Assembly (NCBI GenBank): GCA_022575985.1
Contig: JAKSXM010000002.1
Coordinates: 18,463,001 to 18,527,000, forward strand
Direction of reading: 5' to 3'
Source of the DNA: Anagrus nilaparvatae
Lineage: Eukaryota > Arthropoda > Insecta > Hymenoptera > Mymaridae
Length of the DNA stretch: 64,000 nt
Below, piece after piece: positions 47,963 to 58,909 of the stretch (position 1 is its first letter; every line of letters begins with the position of its first letter). Position numbers and translations under genes: made by a program. The notes under the pieces were generated by a model. That model was not told where the DNA came from and ran no database searches. It saw only the letters and a program-made list of their open reading frames with translations.

Positions 47963-50506
47963 CGCCCGCGTAATTTTAGATTATGCGAGCCATATATGGG
48001 ATATGCATTTTTCCATATATGGGCGACATATAGCCGATATATGGGAAAATGTATTTCCCATATATCGCCAGAGATCATTTCCCATATATGGGGAATATAT
48101 AGACAAAACCTTTTTTATCAATTCTCAAATCATTTCTTTAAATTAATTACGGTATAGAAAAATATGTAATATTGAATAAAAACCATTTTTTAAAGTTAAA
48201 ATTCACATTTATTTTAAAAAATTAAAAATTTTTTTTACACAAAAGAATATAATATATTTAAGAAATGTTTAAAGAGAAAATCACAAAATAAATTTATACA
48301 TTTGTTTTGCATTAATATTTTTCGACAATTTGGATCATGAACACTGGACACTGCTGGTGCATTCCTTAATGAGCCTGTAACAAACAAAATAAGCAGAAAA
48401 TTATTATATGAATTGCAAAAATATATCCTTTCATCAAATCAAACTTTTAAGGATAAAAATGACAGAGAAAAATGCAACTTAAAAAGATTTTAGAATAATG
48501 TTTACAAAAAATTTTGGAAATTAAGGAAAAATTCCAAATTAGCAATTTAAAAGTGCAAGTATCCTGCGATAGAGAAATTTTAAATTTATTTTCTTTAAAA
48601 GAATCAAGAATTATTAAGGTCAAGCATTTCTTTAAAAATATTAGGTTATTGTTAAAAAAAAATCATTTGAAAATTTTACGTTTTTTAGACGAATTTTTTG
48701 GGGCTTCGCCCCCCCCCCACTCATTTCCCAGAAATGCTTCCATGATCCGCCCATATCTTTCTTAAATCATATTGAAAAATCTCACCATTCTGGATGCTTG
48801 AGAAAATCCAACTAGCAGTTTGTCAAACAGATACCAGGTTCCGAGAATGAGGTTATGGCCCAGAAAATTAACTAAAAAAAATTTTTTTATAGTTTTGCTA
48901 GCAGTTTTTTAGTAAGAAGAAAATAAGAAATTTGTAGTTTTAACTTACAATTTTGCTGCCTTTTTTATAAGTTGCACTGATATTTTCAAACTTTTATTGA
49001 AATATTGTCGCTGATTATTATTCTTGAAAAAGTTAAAACAAAAATTGAAATATTTTTTAAATTGGATTTCTGCAACTTCTTAAGGTTTATTCTTGTAGAT
49101 TACTCAAATTAATATTTTTAAAGGATTACTTATAATTTTATTCTTAAAAAAAATTTTATTTTCGATGTTTGACAAGAAACTGCTCTTGGTTATGTTACGT
49201 TATTATTTGCAAAAATATTTTTTTTATATACTCTTTTACTTGAACTTAGTTAGTGTTGTTTTCTCACTTTTGACGTAACCAATAAATTAATTAAATAAAT
49301 TATTTTACTGATTATTTTTATAAGAAATTAAATACTTTTTCTTATTAATTATAATATTTTATAAATAAAGTTCATAATTAAAAATTTTGAAACAGGAAAA
49401 AATATTCAAGAAATAATTTTTTTCTTTTTTAACTTTTTCAAGAAAAATAATCAGCGACAATATTTAAACAAAAGTTTGAAAATATCAGTGCAACTTATAA
49501 AAAAGGCAGCAAAATTGTAAGTTAAAACTACAAATTTCTTATTTTCTTCTTACTAAAAAACTGCTAGCAAAACTATAAAAAAATTTTTTTTAGTTAATTT
49601 TCTGGGCCATAACCTCATTCTCGGAACCTGGTATCTGTTTGACAAACTGCTAGTTGGATTTTCTCAAGCATCCAGAATGGTGAGATTTTTCAATATGATT
49701 TAAGAAAGATATGGGCGGATCATGGAAGCATTTCTGGGAAATGAGTGGGGGGGGGGGCGAAGCCCCAAAAAATTCGTCTAAAAAACGTAAAATTTTCAAA
49801 TGATTTTTTTTTAACAATAACCTAATATTTTTAAAGAAATGCTTGACCTTAATAATTCTTGATTCTTTTAAAGAAAATAAATTTAAAATTTCTCTATCGC
49901 AGGATACTTGCACTTTTAAATTGCTAATTTGGAATTTTTCCTTAATTTCCAAAATTTTTTGTAAACATTATTCTAAAATCTTTTTAAGTTGCATTTTTCT
50001 CTGTCATTTTTATCCTTAAAAGTTTGATTTGATGAAAGGATATATTTTTGCAATTCATATAATAATTTTCTGCTTATTTTGTTTGTTACAGGCTCATTAA
50101 GGAATGCACCAGCAGTGTCCAGTGTTCATGATCCAAATTGTCGAAAAATATTAATGCAAAACAAATGTATAAATTTATTTTGTGATTTTCTCTTTAAACA
50201 TTTCTTAAATATATTATATTCTTTTGTGTAAAAAAAATTTTTAATTTTTTAAAATAAATGTGAATTTTAACTTTAAAAAATGGTTTTTATTCAATATTAC
50301 ATATTTTTCTATACCGTAATTAATTTAAAGAAATGATTTGAGAATTGATAAAAAAGGTTTTGTCTATATATTCCCCATATATGGGAAATGATCTCTGGCG
50401 ATATATGGGAAATACATTTTCCCATATATCGGCTATATGTCGCCCATATATGGAAAAATGCATAACCCATATTATATGGCTCGCATAATCCAAAATTACG
50501 CGGGCG
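47963..50506. mobile_element. 2.54-kb element with two nearly identical 1.08-kb inverted arms
   Basis: The termini are CGCCCGCGTAATTTT and its reverse complement. The left arm is about 47963-49038, the right arm about 49428-50506, with a unique AT-rich loop of about 390 bp. Open frames of 83 and 100 aa in opposite arms (48514-48765 plus, 49650-49952 minus) give the same peptide over about 75 residues, which shows how little the arms have diverged. The outer 150 bp of each arm are packed with CATATATGG variants. Each arm also has a GGGGCTTCGCCCC stem-loop. No transposase is found. No clear target duplication was read. It lies directly upstream of SUMF1. Confidence 0.85.
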
Positions 50507-51828
50507 TGTTTATAATTTATAATTAATGTGTGGTAGATACCTCATTTGGAAGTATCAAAAAACATTGCTTTATTTTATTATTTTATTTTATTTAAAGATA
50601 ATTATGAGGGATAGCTTTTAATTATGATTTGATAGAAGTATCAGGAATCGTTAAATAAATTTAAAAATTAAATTGGTGTGTTTGAATTTTAATTGAAAAT
50701 TTAAAATTGGACATTAGGGTGTTCTTTATTTCCCAAACAGACCACAGAGAAAAATACAGGGCCAAATATGATACTTCAGGTCATGAAACTATTCTTTAAA
50801 AAAAAATTTTTACATATAGCTTAATGTAGTGTGCCGATTTGCATATGAAAATCGGCAAAAATTAGGAAAAAGTTTTTAATTTTCAAGTAAAATTTTCTAG
50901 ATTGTTACATTAGTGCATATATTAATGTTTCGTTTTATCGAAATTAAAACTAGCCTATAATTGGCGATAATTTATCAGGAATAAAAAAAGGTTATTATAG
51001 TCCAGTGAGTAGACCGCTTTGCCCTAATTGTGGAATTTCTCTTTTTATAAAAGTTTCAACTACCTATATTATGGCAGCTGGGTTAGTATCTTGTTTTTAG
51101 AACGAGGAATAAGACATTATTTTGAAGTAAATTTGAAAATACAAAATAAATAAAATATTTTTTTTGGTCAAAAGTGAGTTAAAAAACAAAATCCTAAGTC
51201 ATTAACCTAAGAACGATTATGAGTGAAATCAGCAAAACCTTTTAGGTTGGGTCAGGTTGGATTCGGCTAAGTATACGTTTTTTTTTTCATTTTGCTATTC
51301 AAAATACGTTATTTTTCCGGTTTATAGCCCCTAAATTTAAAATTTAAGCCCAGAACGAATTTTTGAAAAAAAAGCTGTTTTCAAGCTCTTCTGAGCTGTC
51401 GGTTCTTCTTCATTACCCCATCTCTTCCAGAAACGTTCAAAAATTATGAGAAAATACGGACTCTATTAAAAGTTCCTCTGGCATCCGGTCCTGCAATTAG
51501 TTTTGAAAAATTCCTATTCACTAAAAGCCGGAAAATCGAATTATCTACATACTATTTTACCAAAGCTGTAAAAAAATACACCCTCCTTAATTTTTTTCAG
51601 GATTTGGGAAAAGTTGTCTTTTTACATATATTTTTGGATTTCATATCAAACTAATTGTGATCGGCCTTCTGAGACTCCAAAAACAACAAAAAACGAAAAC
51701 ATTCCTCAATTTTTTCACTTTTTTTTGGCGATTTTAATGATTTTTCAGCAATCATTTCATTTTAAATAATATCCTTTATTAGACCTATGGCCTATGTATT
51801 TACAATAACAAATGTTTAATGACCATTT
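50507..51828. other. Gene-free AT-rich stretch
   Basis: No gene is recognised. 51260-51700 is less AT-skewed but has no convincing frame. Confidence 0.5.
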
Positions 51829-52981
51829 GTATATATGAGCAATTATTTTAAAATTGATACTTAACTCGAGCCTGGAATCGTAAATTTTTTTTTTGAGGGC
51901 ACATCGATATGACCCGTGTTTTCAGATAGTTTGAACCTTCAGAAAACCGAAAAAAATCGTGAACAAGAAATCGGCGATAGGTGCCAAAAAGATTTTTTCA
52001 CTTATATGTCAAAAAACGTGTTTTTCGTATCTGAGCTACCCTAAATTTTTAAAATAACTTTTTAGGTAAAAAAACTTTTGTAAAATAGATAAGAAAATCT
52101 GATTGCCAGGGAAAACCCACTCCAGAAGAAAAAAAAACTTTTCTTTTTCCGATGAAATTTAGCCAAGTTATCGTACATTTAAGATTTTGCCCAAATTCGT
52201 CTTAAAAAAGATTGAAATTTTATTGAAAAAAGCCTGTTTCTGAACCTTAAACATGCATTATTCGCTTGATTTTCATCGTAAAATAATAATTTTTTTTTTA
52301 AAATCGATTAATTTTTTCCTGGCAATTCATTTCTCTAAGAAAAAAATTATTTTTATTGAAAAAATTTCAATTTTTAGGTCAAAAGCCTTTGAAAACTGTA
52401 AGTAGCAAGATTTACTTAACACAGTTTTTGATCTAAAAATTAAAATTTTTTCAATAAAAATAATTTTTTTCTTAGAGAAATGAATTGCCAGGAAAAAATT
52501 AATTGATTTAAAAAAAAAAATTATTATTTTACGATGAAAATCAAGCGAATAATGCATTTTTAAAGTTTAGAAACAGGCTTTTTTCAATAAAATTTCAATC
52601 TTTTTTATGACAAATTTGAGCAAAATCTTAAATTGACGATAACTTGGCTAAATTTCATCATAAAAAGATAAGTTTTTTTTTCTTCTGGAGTGGTTTTTCC
52701 CTGGCAATCAGATTTTCTTATCTATTTTACAAAAGTTTTTTTACCTAAAAAGTTATTTTAAAAATTTAGGGTAGCTTAGATACGAAAAACACGTTTTTTG
52801 ACATAAAAGTAAAAAAATCTTTTTGGCACCTATCGCCGATTTCTTGTTCACGATTTTTTTCGGTTTTCTGAAGGTTCAAACTATCTGAAAACACGGGTCA
52901 TATCGATGTGCCCTCAAAAAAAAAATTTACGATTCCAGGCTCGAATTAAGTATCAATTTTAAAATAATTGCTCATATATAG
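51829..52981. mobile_element. 1.15-kb palindromic element related to the 27.5-kb foldback
   Basis: TATATATGAGCAATTATTTT at the left faces its reverse complement ending at 52981. The arms match closely to the centre near 52405. Interior phrases include 'gaacaagaaatcggcgatagg', 'cgatgaaatttagccaagtt' and 'tgccagggaaaa'. The terminus (ATATGAG) and the spaced phrases 'ccaagttat' and 'cgcttgattttcatcgtaaaa' resemble those of the element at 27556-30979. No gene is present. Confidence 0.8.
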
Positions 52982-55328
52982 TTTTCTATTTAATAAATCA
53001 AATCTCAATGTATATTTTTCTTCAAAACTCAAAGATTTGCAACCAATTGTTGTTTCGGATATTGAGGCAAACTCAAGATAATTTCGAGTCTCAAGAATTG
53101 TATATGCTATTGATCGTGTTAAATCCCTATAATTTTTTAATTTATCTTTACTTATAATAATAGTTTTATACAGTCGGTATATAATTTTCACAATAATTGT
53201 GAAATACCAATCAGCATAAAAAACGAATTAAATTTTTTCCCTAAATAAAATGTTTAATTTTACTCAATACAAATAACCTAGGAGAATAAAATTTTACACA
53301 GCTATAAATTATGTTTATTTTTAACAATAATAAGCTTTAAAAAACCCCATGTTATTAATTTAATGCTCTTTATTGTGTGTTAAAAATAACTAATGAAAAA
53401 AAAAAATAACATTTTTTTTTTTTTTGAACAAAATGCCAATCCGGTTGATCAAGAATCCGTATAAGTGAGTTCCGAATAATCAAGGTCTCAGTGTATACCT
53501 GAAATCGCGTTCAAAATAAATCATAAAAATGTAAAAATCTAAATTTTATATGAAATTTTCCTGGGAATTCGAGTTTTGCTAATATTTTTCTCTAAAAGGT
53601 GATTAAGGGTGTAAAAATGCAAAAAAAAAAAATCATTTTTTTCTTGTTTTTGGGGTCTTAGAAGGTCAATGACCCAGTTAGTTTGATATTCCTTGAATTT
53701 TTTTTTATTGACATAATAAAAATACTGTCTGATTTTTTGCACAGGAGTTCTAGTTTTAATCCATTTGGTATCACTTAATTTCTTAGATAATATGATACAT
53801 AAAATGGTAAACATTTTTAACTCATATTAATATTTGTTATCGATTGAAGAAACGCATAGTGACAATTATTTGGCAGCATTTTTAAAAATATTTTAATTTT
53901 ATTATTTGACTACATTAATTTTATGCTTTTTTATAGATATCTTTTAATTATCATTTTTTTTTCATTTGAATGTATTATATTAAAATTTTTTATGTTTTTC
54001 TTTTAAAAAATCCTATAATTCCTAATTTTAAATTGATAAAATAAAAAGAAAAAAAAGATGCTACTGGTTACAATTATTTCATAATTAAAGTTTGTAATAA
54101 TACCTTCGTTGATCACTTAAAAATTTCATGTTTCTAAACGGAAAAACTACATTTTGTAATTCTAAATCAATTTTATATTATACTTTCACTTGTTTATAAA
54201 CAAAACCATATGGTATAAACTAGCAAATTATTAATCTTCTTGAAATAAGATACAGTTTTTTTCAAGTTAAATTATTAATAAATAAATTTATTTAAAATTA
54301 TGAATTATTTATGGAAAAAAAATTTAAACGTCGAAAACTAATGCATACGAAAATCGCATAAACTGCAGGTGATTTTTAATCAGCTGATTTTAAGGTTTCT
54401 TATATAAATTTATGAACCGGAACAACTGTAAAACGACTGTGGATAAGGTAGAAAAATACTGATATAAATAGTCGATACAAGTAAATATTATTTTCTCTAC
54501 TGATGGTAATTAATAATGAATTCGGAGGTATCGCGGTAAAATTCAAACGATATATTTTTTTCAGGAAAAAGCTATGGGACAACAACAAATTAACTCGGAG
54601 TGGATTTCCTGAGCTTGGATCAAGTCAAAAAAATTGGGAAAGGATAAAATGACAACATTAGCACTCAATAGTTGACTCACCAAACTAAATGACAATTGGG
54701 ATCAATGCGTCCAATATCATCATTTTATTAATCGCTTCGAAGATTAAAAAAAAACTGAATACGTAAAAGAAGTTTCGTTCGACAAAACTGAAAAAATATA
54801 CTACGATTCAAAATTTCAAAAAAAATTAATAACTTTTTAATAATTTTCACATTTTTTATGAAAGGTTTTCATGAAAATCAACAATAAAATAGTTTTAATT
54901 TAAAATACGGCCTATTTTTCTTATTTTCATAAGAAAAATTTTTATTTGTCCTTAAAATAATGTTTTCGAGATCGTTGAATAAGAATATTTAGGTCCTGGC
55001 TTCGAAAAAATATTAACCATTACTTAACAGGTGCTACTAGTACCGTTTCTGAAATCCATTTTAACGAAGAACGCCTATGAAACATGCTACAGCATGATAT
55101 AATATCATCCCTTAAATATGGGGTAAATTTTATATAATTTTTAGGCATTAAAAAAAATAATACAACACAAAACAATATTACACAAAAAGATAAATGTGTA
55201 TCAATTTATTATCTTTAACCCCTTAATGCGGTAAGGAGTGGATTTTTAGTGCAAAAAAAATGAATATTTCTAAGATTTGTAAAATTAAAAACAAAAAAAA
55301 TGTTTAAAAAATATTGATAAAAAAAAAA
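52982..55328. other. Gene-free stretch with possible pogo-like terminus
   Basis: No gene is recognised. At about 53436-53496 the reverse strand reads CACTGAGACCTTGATTATTC, then GGAACTCACTTATACGGATT, which resembles the terminal repeat of pogo/Tigger-type elements. A bordering TA is present but no partner end was found. The open frames 52946-53191 and 53539-53814 (minus) have no domain I recognise. Confidence 0.4.
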
Positions 55329-55444
55329 CTAAGGTCACGCGGTGTTCCCAAGCGGTCACCCATCCAAGTACTAACCGCGCTCAACTTTGCTTAACTTCCG
55401 GGATCGGACGAGACCGGGTTTTTTCAAAGTGATATGGACCTTAG
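55329..55444 (-). rRNA. 5S rRNA gene (or near-intact copy)
   Basis: The 116-base minus-strand sequence begins CTAAGGTCCATATCAC, contains TCTCGTCCGATC, GAAGTTAAGCAAAGTTGAG and GGTTAGTACTTGGATGGGTG, and ends with ACCGCGTGACCTTAG. The ends CTAAGGTC and GACCTTAG pair as helix I. The A-box (AAGTTAAGCA...) and C-box (GGATGGGTGACCGC) internal promoter elements are present. A run of about nine T residues follows immediately as a Pol III terminator. Length is slightly under the usual 119-120. An A-rich patch (GAAAAAACCC) near positions 18-28 departs from the usual GAATACACC, so it may be a minor or decaying dispersed copy. Confidence 0.82.
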
Positions 55445-56045
55445 ACATAAAGTAAATTGCTATAAATGGTAGTGGTTTTAATTTAACTACTATTTTTGTT
55501 CTCCACTTTTGATACTGCATCATTATAGCTTTTAGTGAAAAAAAAAAATTTAGTAATAGAGATTGACAATTTTATAAAAAATAGGCTAATTATCAAAATC
55601 AACCATGAAAAAAAATAAAAAGCTCAGACTCGATAAGGTCAAAAAAATAATGATCACCGAAAGCTCGATTTAAACGAAAATATATTTCTGCTTATTTATC
55701 AAGTATGAATTAATTTAAATTTGAATCTAAACTTAAAATTTGTTACGGTTTCTTGATTTTAAAAAATAAAAGTATCATTTACTGTGTAGGTAATTCCAGT
55801 AACAAATTATATTAAAACTAATGTATGACTTATTCGCTTATAAAAAATCAAGCAAATTTTTTATAATTCAAGCAAATGTTACAGAATTGAAGTTTATTCT
55901 AAACGGATCATTCTAACTGGTCATATGCGATTATATTCGATAAAATAAATCAATGGGCATGAAAAAAAAGAATTATCGCATAATCGATAATCGATCAAAA
56001 AAAGTAATCAATCATCGAATAAGTAGTCTAGAAGTCGGGTATTTT
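55445..56045. other. Gene-free AT-rich stretch
   Basis: Nothing recognised. This is the 5' flank of the 5S copy. No second 5S unit is seen, so there is no 5S tandem array here. Confidence 0.55.
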
Positions 56046-56711
56046 AGATGTCTGCACTTATTTCCAAGTTTTGTACAAGGTTACTCATATATGCTAGGTA
56101 AATTTTTCGATAAGCTGATTTCGAATTTTTAGGTCCTGACCCCGAGAAAAGAGCCTTAATACCGAAATCCCGTATTTTCCGGTAGATTTTAAAGGATATT
56201 TTGACATTTTTCATAAGAAACGTTTCTAATTGTCCTTAAAATGATAGGTAATATGTTTTTGATTTTGCAAAATAATAATATTTTGGTCTCTACTCCAAAA
56301 ACTTTCTTCGTATGCCATTCACGTGTATCTATCGGTCCGTTTTTGCATTTTTCCAAGTATTATTTAATTTTCTTTTCTAATTTTCTCATAAAAGTCACTG
56401 AATTAAGGTGCTGGGATCGTTGATTTGAAATTTTCAGCTACTAACCCTGAAAAATTATCTCTGATACCTAAAAGCCGAATCTTTTTGTCAATTTGAAGAT
56501 TATTTTTACCTATTTTTTTAAAAAACATTTCTAATTGTTCCCAAAATGATAGCTATAATTTTAAATGATAGACTCTGACCTAAATATTCTTACTTAGAGC
56601 TATAACTATTCGGGATCGGGACCTAAAAATTTGAAATCAACATATCAAAAAACTTACCTATCTCATATAAATAGTCTTACAGAAACTTAAGAAAAAAAGT
56701 GCATGCATCTA
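56046..56711. repeat. Inverted-repeat element, about 666 bp
   Basis: The left arm has 'agatgtctgcactt', an 'aagttttgtacaaggttact' phrase and 'gaatttttaggtcctgacc'. The right arm returns 'gggacctaaaaatttgaaatc', 'cttacctatctcatata' and 'aagtgcatgcatct' inverted. Another copy of the left arm is at about 62535-62645, and a partial relative is at about 54930-55030. Confidence 0.65.
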
Positions 56712-56739
56712 ACATCAATTAAACATAAAAAATTCCCCG

Positions 56740-56990
56740 AAATCTTTTGATCAGCGACCAAAAACATCCTTATGGACCAACTCTGACCAGCCAAAATTCG
56801 AATACATCAAAGATACCCCTTTTCAGAGATAGTTTTTGGAATTTTAAGGGTTTTTCACAAATTTTTTATAGAGAAGACCCTGATTTTCATGATCAGCGAC
56901 CCAAAAAACCTAGTAGACCAAATCTGGTGGCAAACGGAACACCCCCCCCCCCCCGCATATTGACTGGTGTACTAGCAGACATGATCATCA
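56740..56990. mobile_element. Fragment of the GGGTCGCTGA element family
   Basis: Two inverted-orientation units ('tgatcagcgacc' at about 56745 and 'gatcagcgacccaaaaaacc' at about 56891) are followed by a C run and 'gcatattgactggtgta'. The latter is a degenerate version of the terminus TATTTTGACTGGAGTA. Confidence 0.65.
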
Positions 56991-57299
56991 TAAAAGAAGA
57001 TTATGTGCTGGTTGAAAAATGGCCTTACTAATTTAAAAATCTGTAAAATTTTTTTAAATGCAAAAAAAATGTTTTATATTTTCAACACAAAATATTTTCC
57101 AATTTTCTAAGACGGACCAAGAAACTTAAAAAATGAACTTTTAACTTCACAAGAAAGTTTTTTAGGGCAAGAAATATGAATTTTTGGTGGAAAATATTCA
57201 ATTTTTCAATCTAACATAATTTCCGATTTCCCGATTAAATGAACTTTTAACTTTACAAGGGGGTATCTAAGGGCAAGAAAAATGAATTTTCGGTGGAAA

Positions 57300-57545
57300 A
57301 TGAAAATTTTTCAACCCTCAGACTCATAATAACTGATCCAAAAAAATTATTAGACAACGTAAATATGCTTAAAACAAAAAAATAGCCATTTATGAGGTTA
57401 GAAATACGCCATTTTGAGTCCACCATATTGATTTTTGAAAATCTGTCTTCAAAATCGTGATAAGCGACCCCGAAAACCTGGTTAAGGTATCAAAAATAGG
57501 CCCAATTAGTAATTCTTTTCAAGAAGTAACCGATCTTGCTAATTT
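57300..57545. repeat. Dispersed repeat shared with 42.5-42.86 kb
   Basis: 'attttgagtccaccatatt' and 'aaaatctgtcttcaaaatc' match about 42735-42790 in the same order. The match continues through 'cagactcataat' at the other side. It is non-coding. Confidence 0.6.
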
Positions 57546-57599
57546 TTTTCCAATTTTTTTCAATGTATATATAGTATTCATTACTCAAAACTGGCCGAT

Positions 57600-57850
57600 C
57601 CGAAAATGAATGAAACCCTCAAAATCAGTTTCATTAACTAAAAATACACACTTCTTCGTGCTGATAAAATTTTTAGGTGCATTTAATATTGCTAGCGTCT
57701 TGACTACTTCCTGTGGTTTTAATTCTAGTTATGGTACTTGGCTTATTTTCTTCTGTCGTAATGTTAGTTTTGAAGGTTATATATTCATTAAAGAAAACGA
57801 GGGAACCAAACCAAATGACAAAACATTACCAGAAAAATTTTTACATCAAA
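57600..57850 (-). pseudogene. Possible piggyBac-like transposase relic
   Basis: Read on the minus strand with stops, one frame gives the blocks FSGNV, SKLTLRQKKISQVP, LELKPQEVVK and NAPKNFISTKKCVFLV. Their order resembles the piggyBac transposase stretch with GRNVT, KLT-VGT-RKNK and VPKKN-V-LLST. The match is by eye, with at least two stops and missing residues. The block is GC-richer than its flanks. The plus-strand open frame 57610-57894 is probably its shadow. Alternative: an unrelated chance frame. Confidence 0.38.
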
Positions 57851-57894
57851 AATGGCACTGCAAAAAAAATCAAAAGAACATTTGCTTAATCTAA

Positions 57895-58780
57895 TGTAAG
57901 GATCATAGGGATGCGGATGTAAAGATTATAGTTTAAATCTTGTACAATGGGCTAAAATTTTAAAAATTCGTTTTGTATTTGAAAGTTTATATTAAGAGTT
58001 TCTCCGAAACTCTATATTACAGAGACGTTTGTTTTTTTGCAATATTTGATGCATTCTTGTTAACTTTAAATATTCGGATAACAATTTCTTCTTAATAAAG
58101 CACATTGCTAATAAAGAAAAAAGTTTTCCTGGCTAAAAAAAAAAATTACACAAATTATTTGCCTTATTAAGTATAACAGAGTTTCGGAAAAAACTACTAG
58201 ATCAGGATAAGATGGACAATTATATTTAAAAAAAATATTTTTTGTTTTATCCGAAGTTTCGGCTATTTTCTTTGGTACAGTTAAATGACAGCCGTATTGC
58301 CCAAGCTACTTAACTTGGATTGACTGTAACTAGTAGACTGATTCAAAAATATAAAAAACTTTGATTTTGCATTTAATTTCCTAAAATGTTTTTTATGATT
58401 CGTTATCATATGGAGGTCCTTGAATGTTCGCGGTTCCTTTTTTAACCTATATTTTCTATTCTTAAGTTAGTTTACTTGAATAGAAAAAAGGATCAAACTA
58501 TTCTTATTTAAACCATAAGAAAATTTTTCGCGTCTACCTACTGAGATTACTTGGTTTTTTAACTTCACAAATGCATTATGTTAATTATCTCAAAATCTGT
58601 TAATGTTGGTGTAAGAAATTTCCTCAGGAATATGACCAGTAAATAACTTGTTTCATCAAATAAACGCCTGAAGGGACCTCTAAGTGATTCCGTGAAAGCT
58701 TTTGTTCACCCTAAATTTCTTTTTACGGTAAAAAAACTAAAAAAATAAAAAATTTTTTTTTTTGAATCACTCTAGTCTTA
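57895..58780. other. Gene-free AT-rich stretch
   Basis: No gene or structured repeat is recognised. Confidence 0.55.
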
Positions 58781-58909
58781 GGCTGGTTCCTTAAACCTCT
58801 GTAAATGCAAAGACGAAGCCGCAACGCAATGCGCACAAACGAAAATAGTGTTGTGCGCCTTGCGTTGCGGCTTCGCTTTTGCGTTTACGGAGGATTATGG
58901 AATCAGCCA
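58781..58909. mobile_element. 129-bp GC-richer hairpin MITE
   Basis: GGCTGGTTCCTTAAACCTCT and the following bases through GCCGCAACGCAATGCGCACAA pair with the opposite arm GTTGTGCGCCTTGCGTTGCG to GGAATCAGCC. The arms are about 57 bases with a few mismatches and a short loop. It is far more GC-rich than its surroundings. The flanks are TTA and ATAA. Confidence 0.82.

Noticed and set aside
48514..49952. Two open frames giving the same MEIKEKF... peptide
   Set aside because: They start at TTG, end in a C/G homopolymer region, and are mirror images caused by the inverted arms. They are not evidence of a gene pair.
57610..57894. 94-aa plus-strand open frame
   Set aside because: It overlaps a better-looking minus-strand transposase relic and has no recognisable domain.
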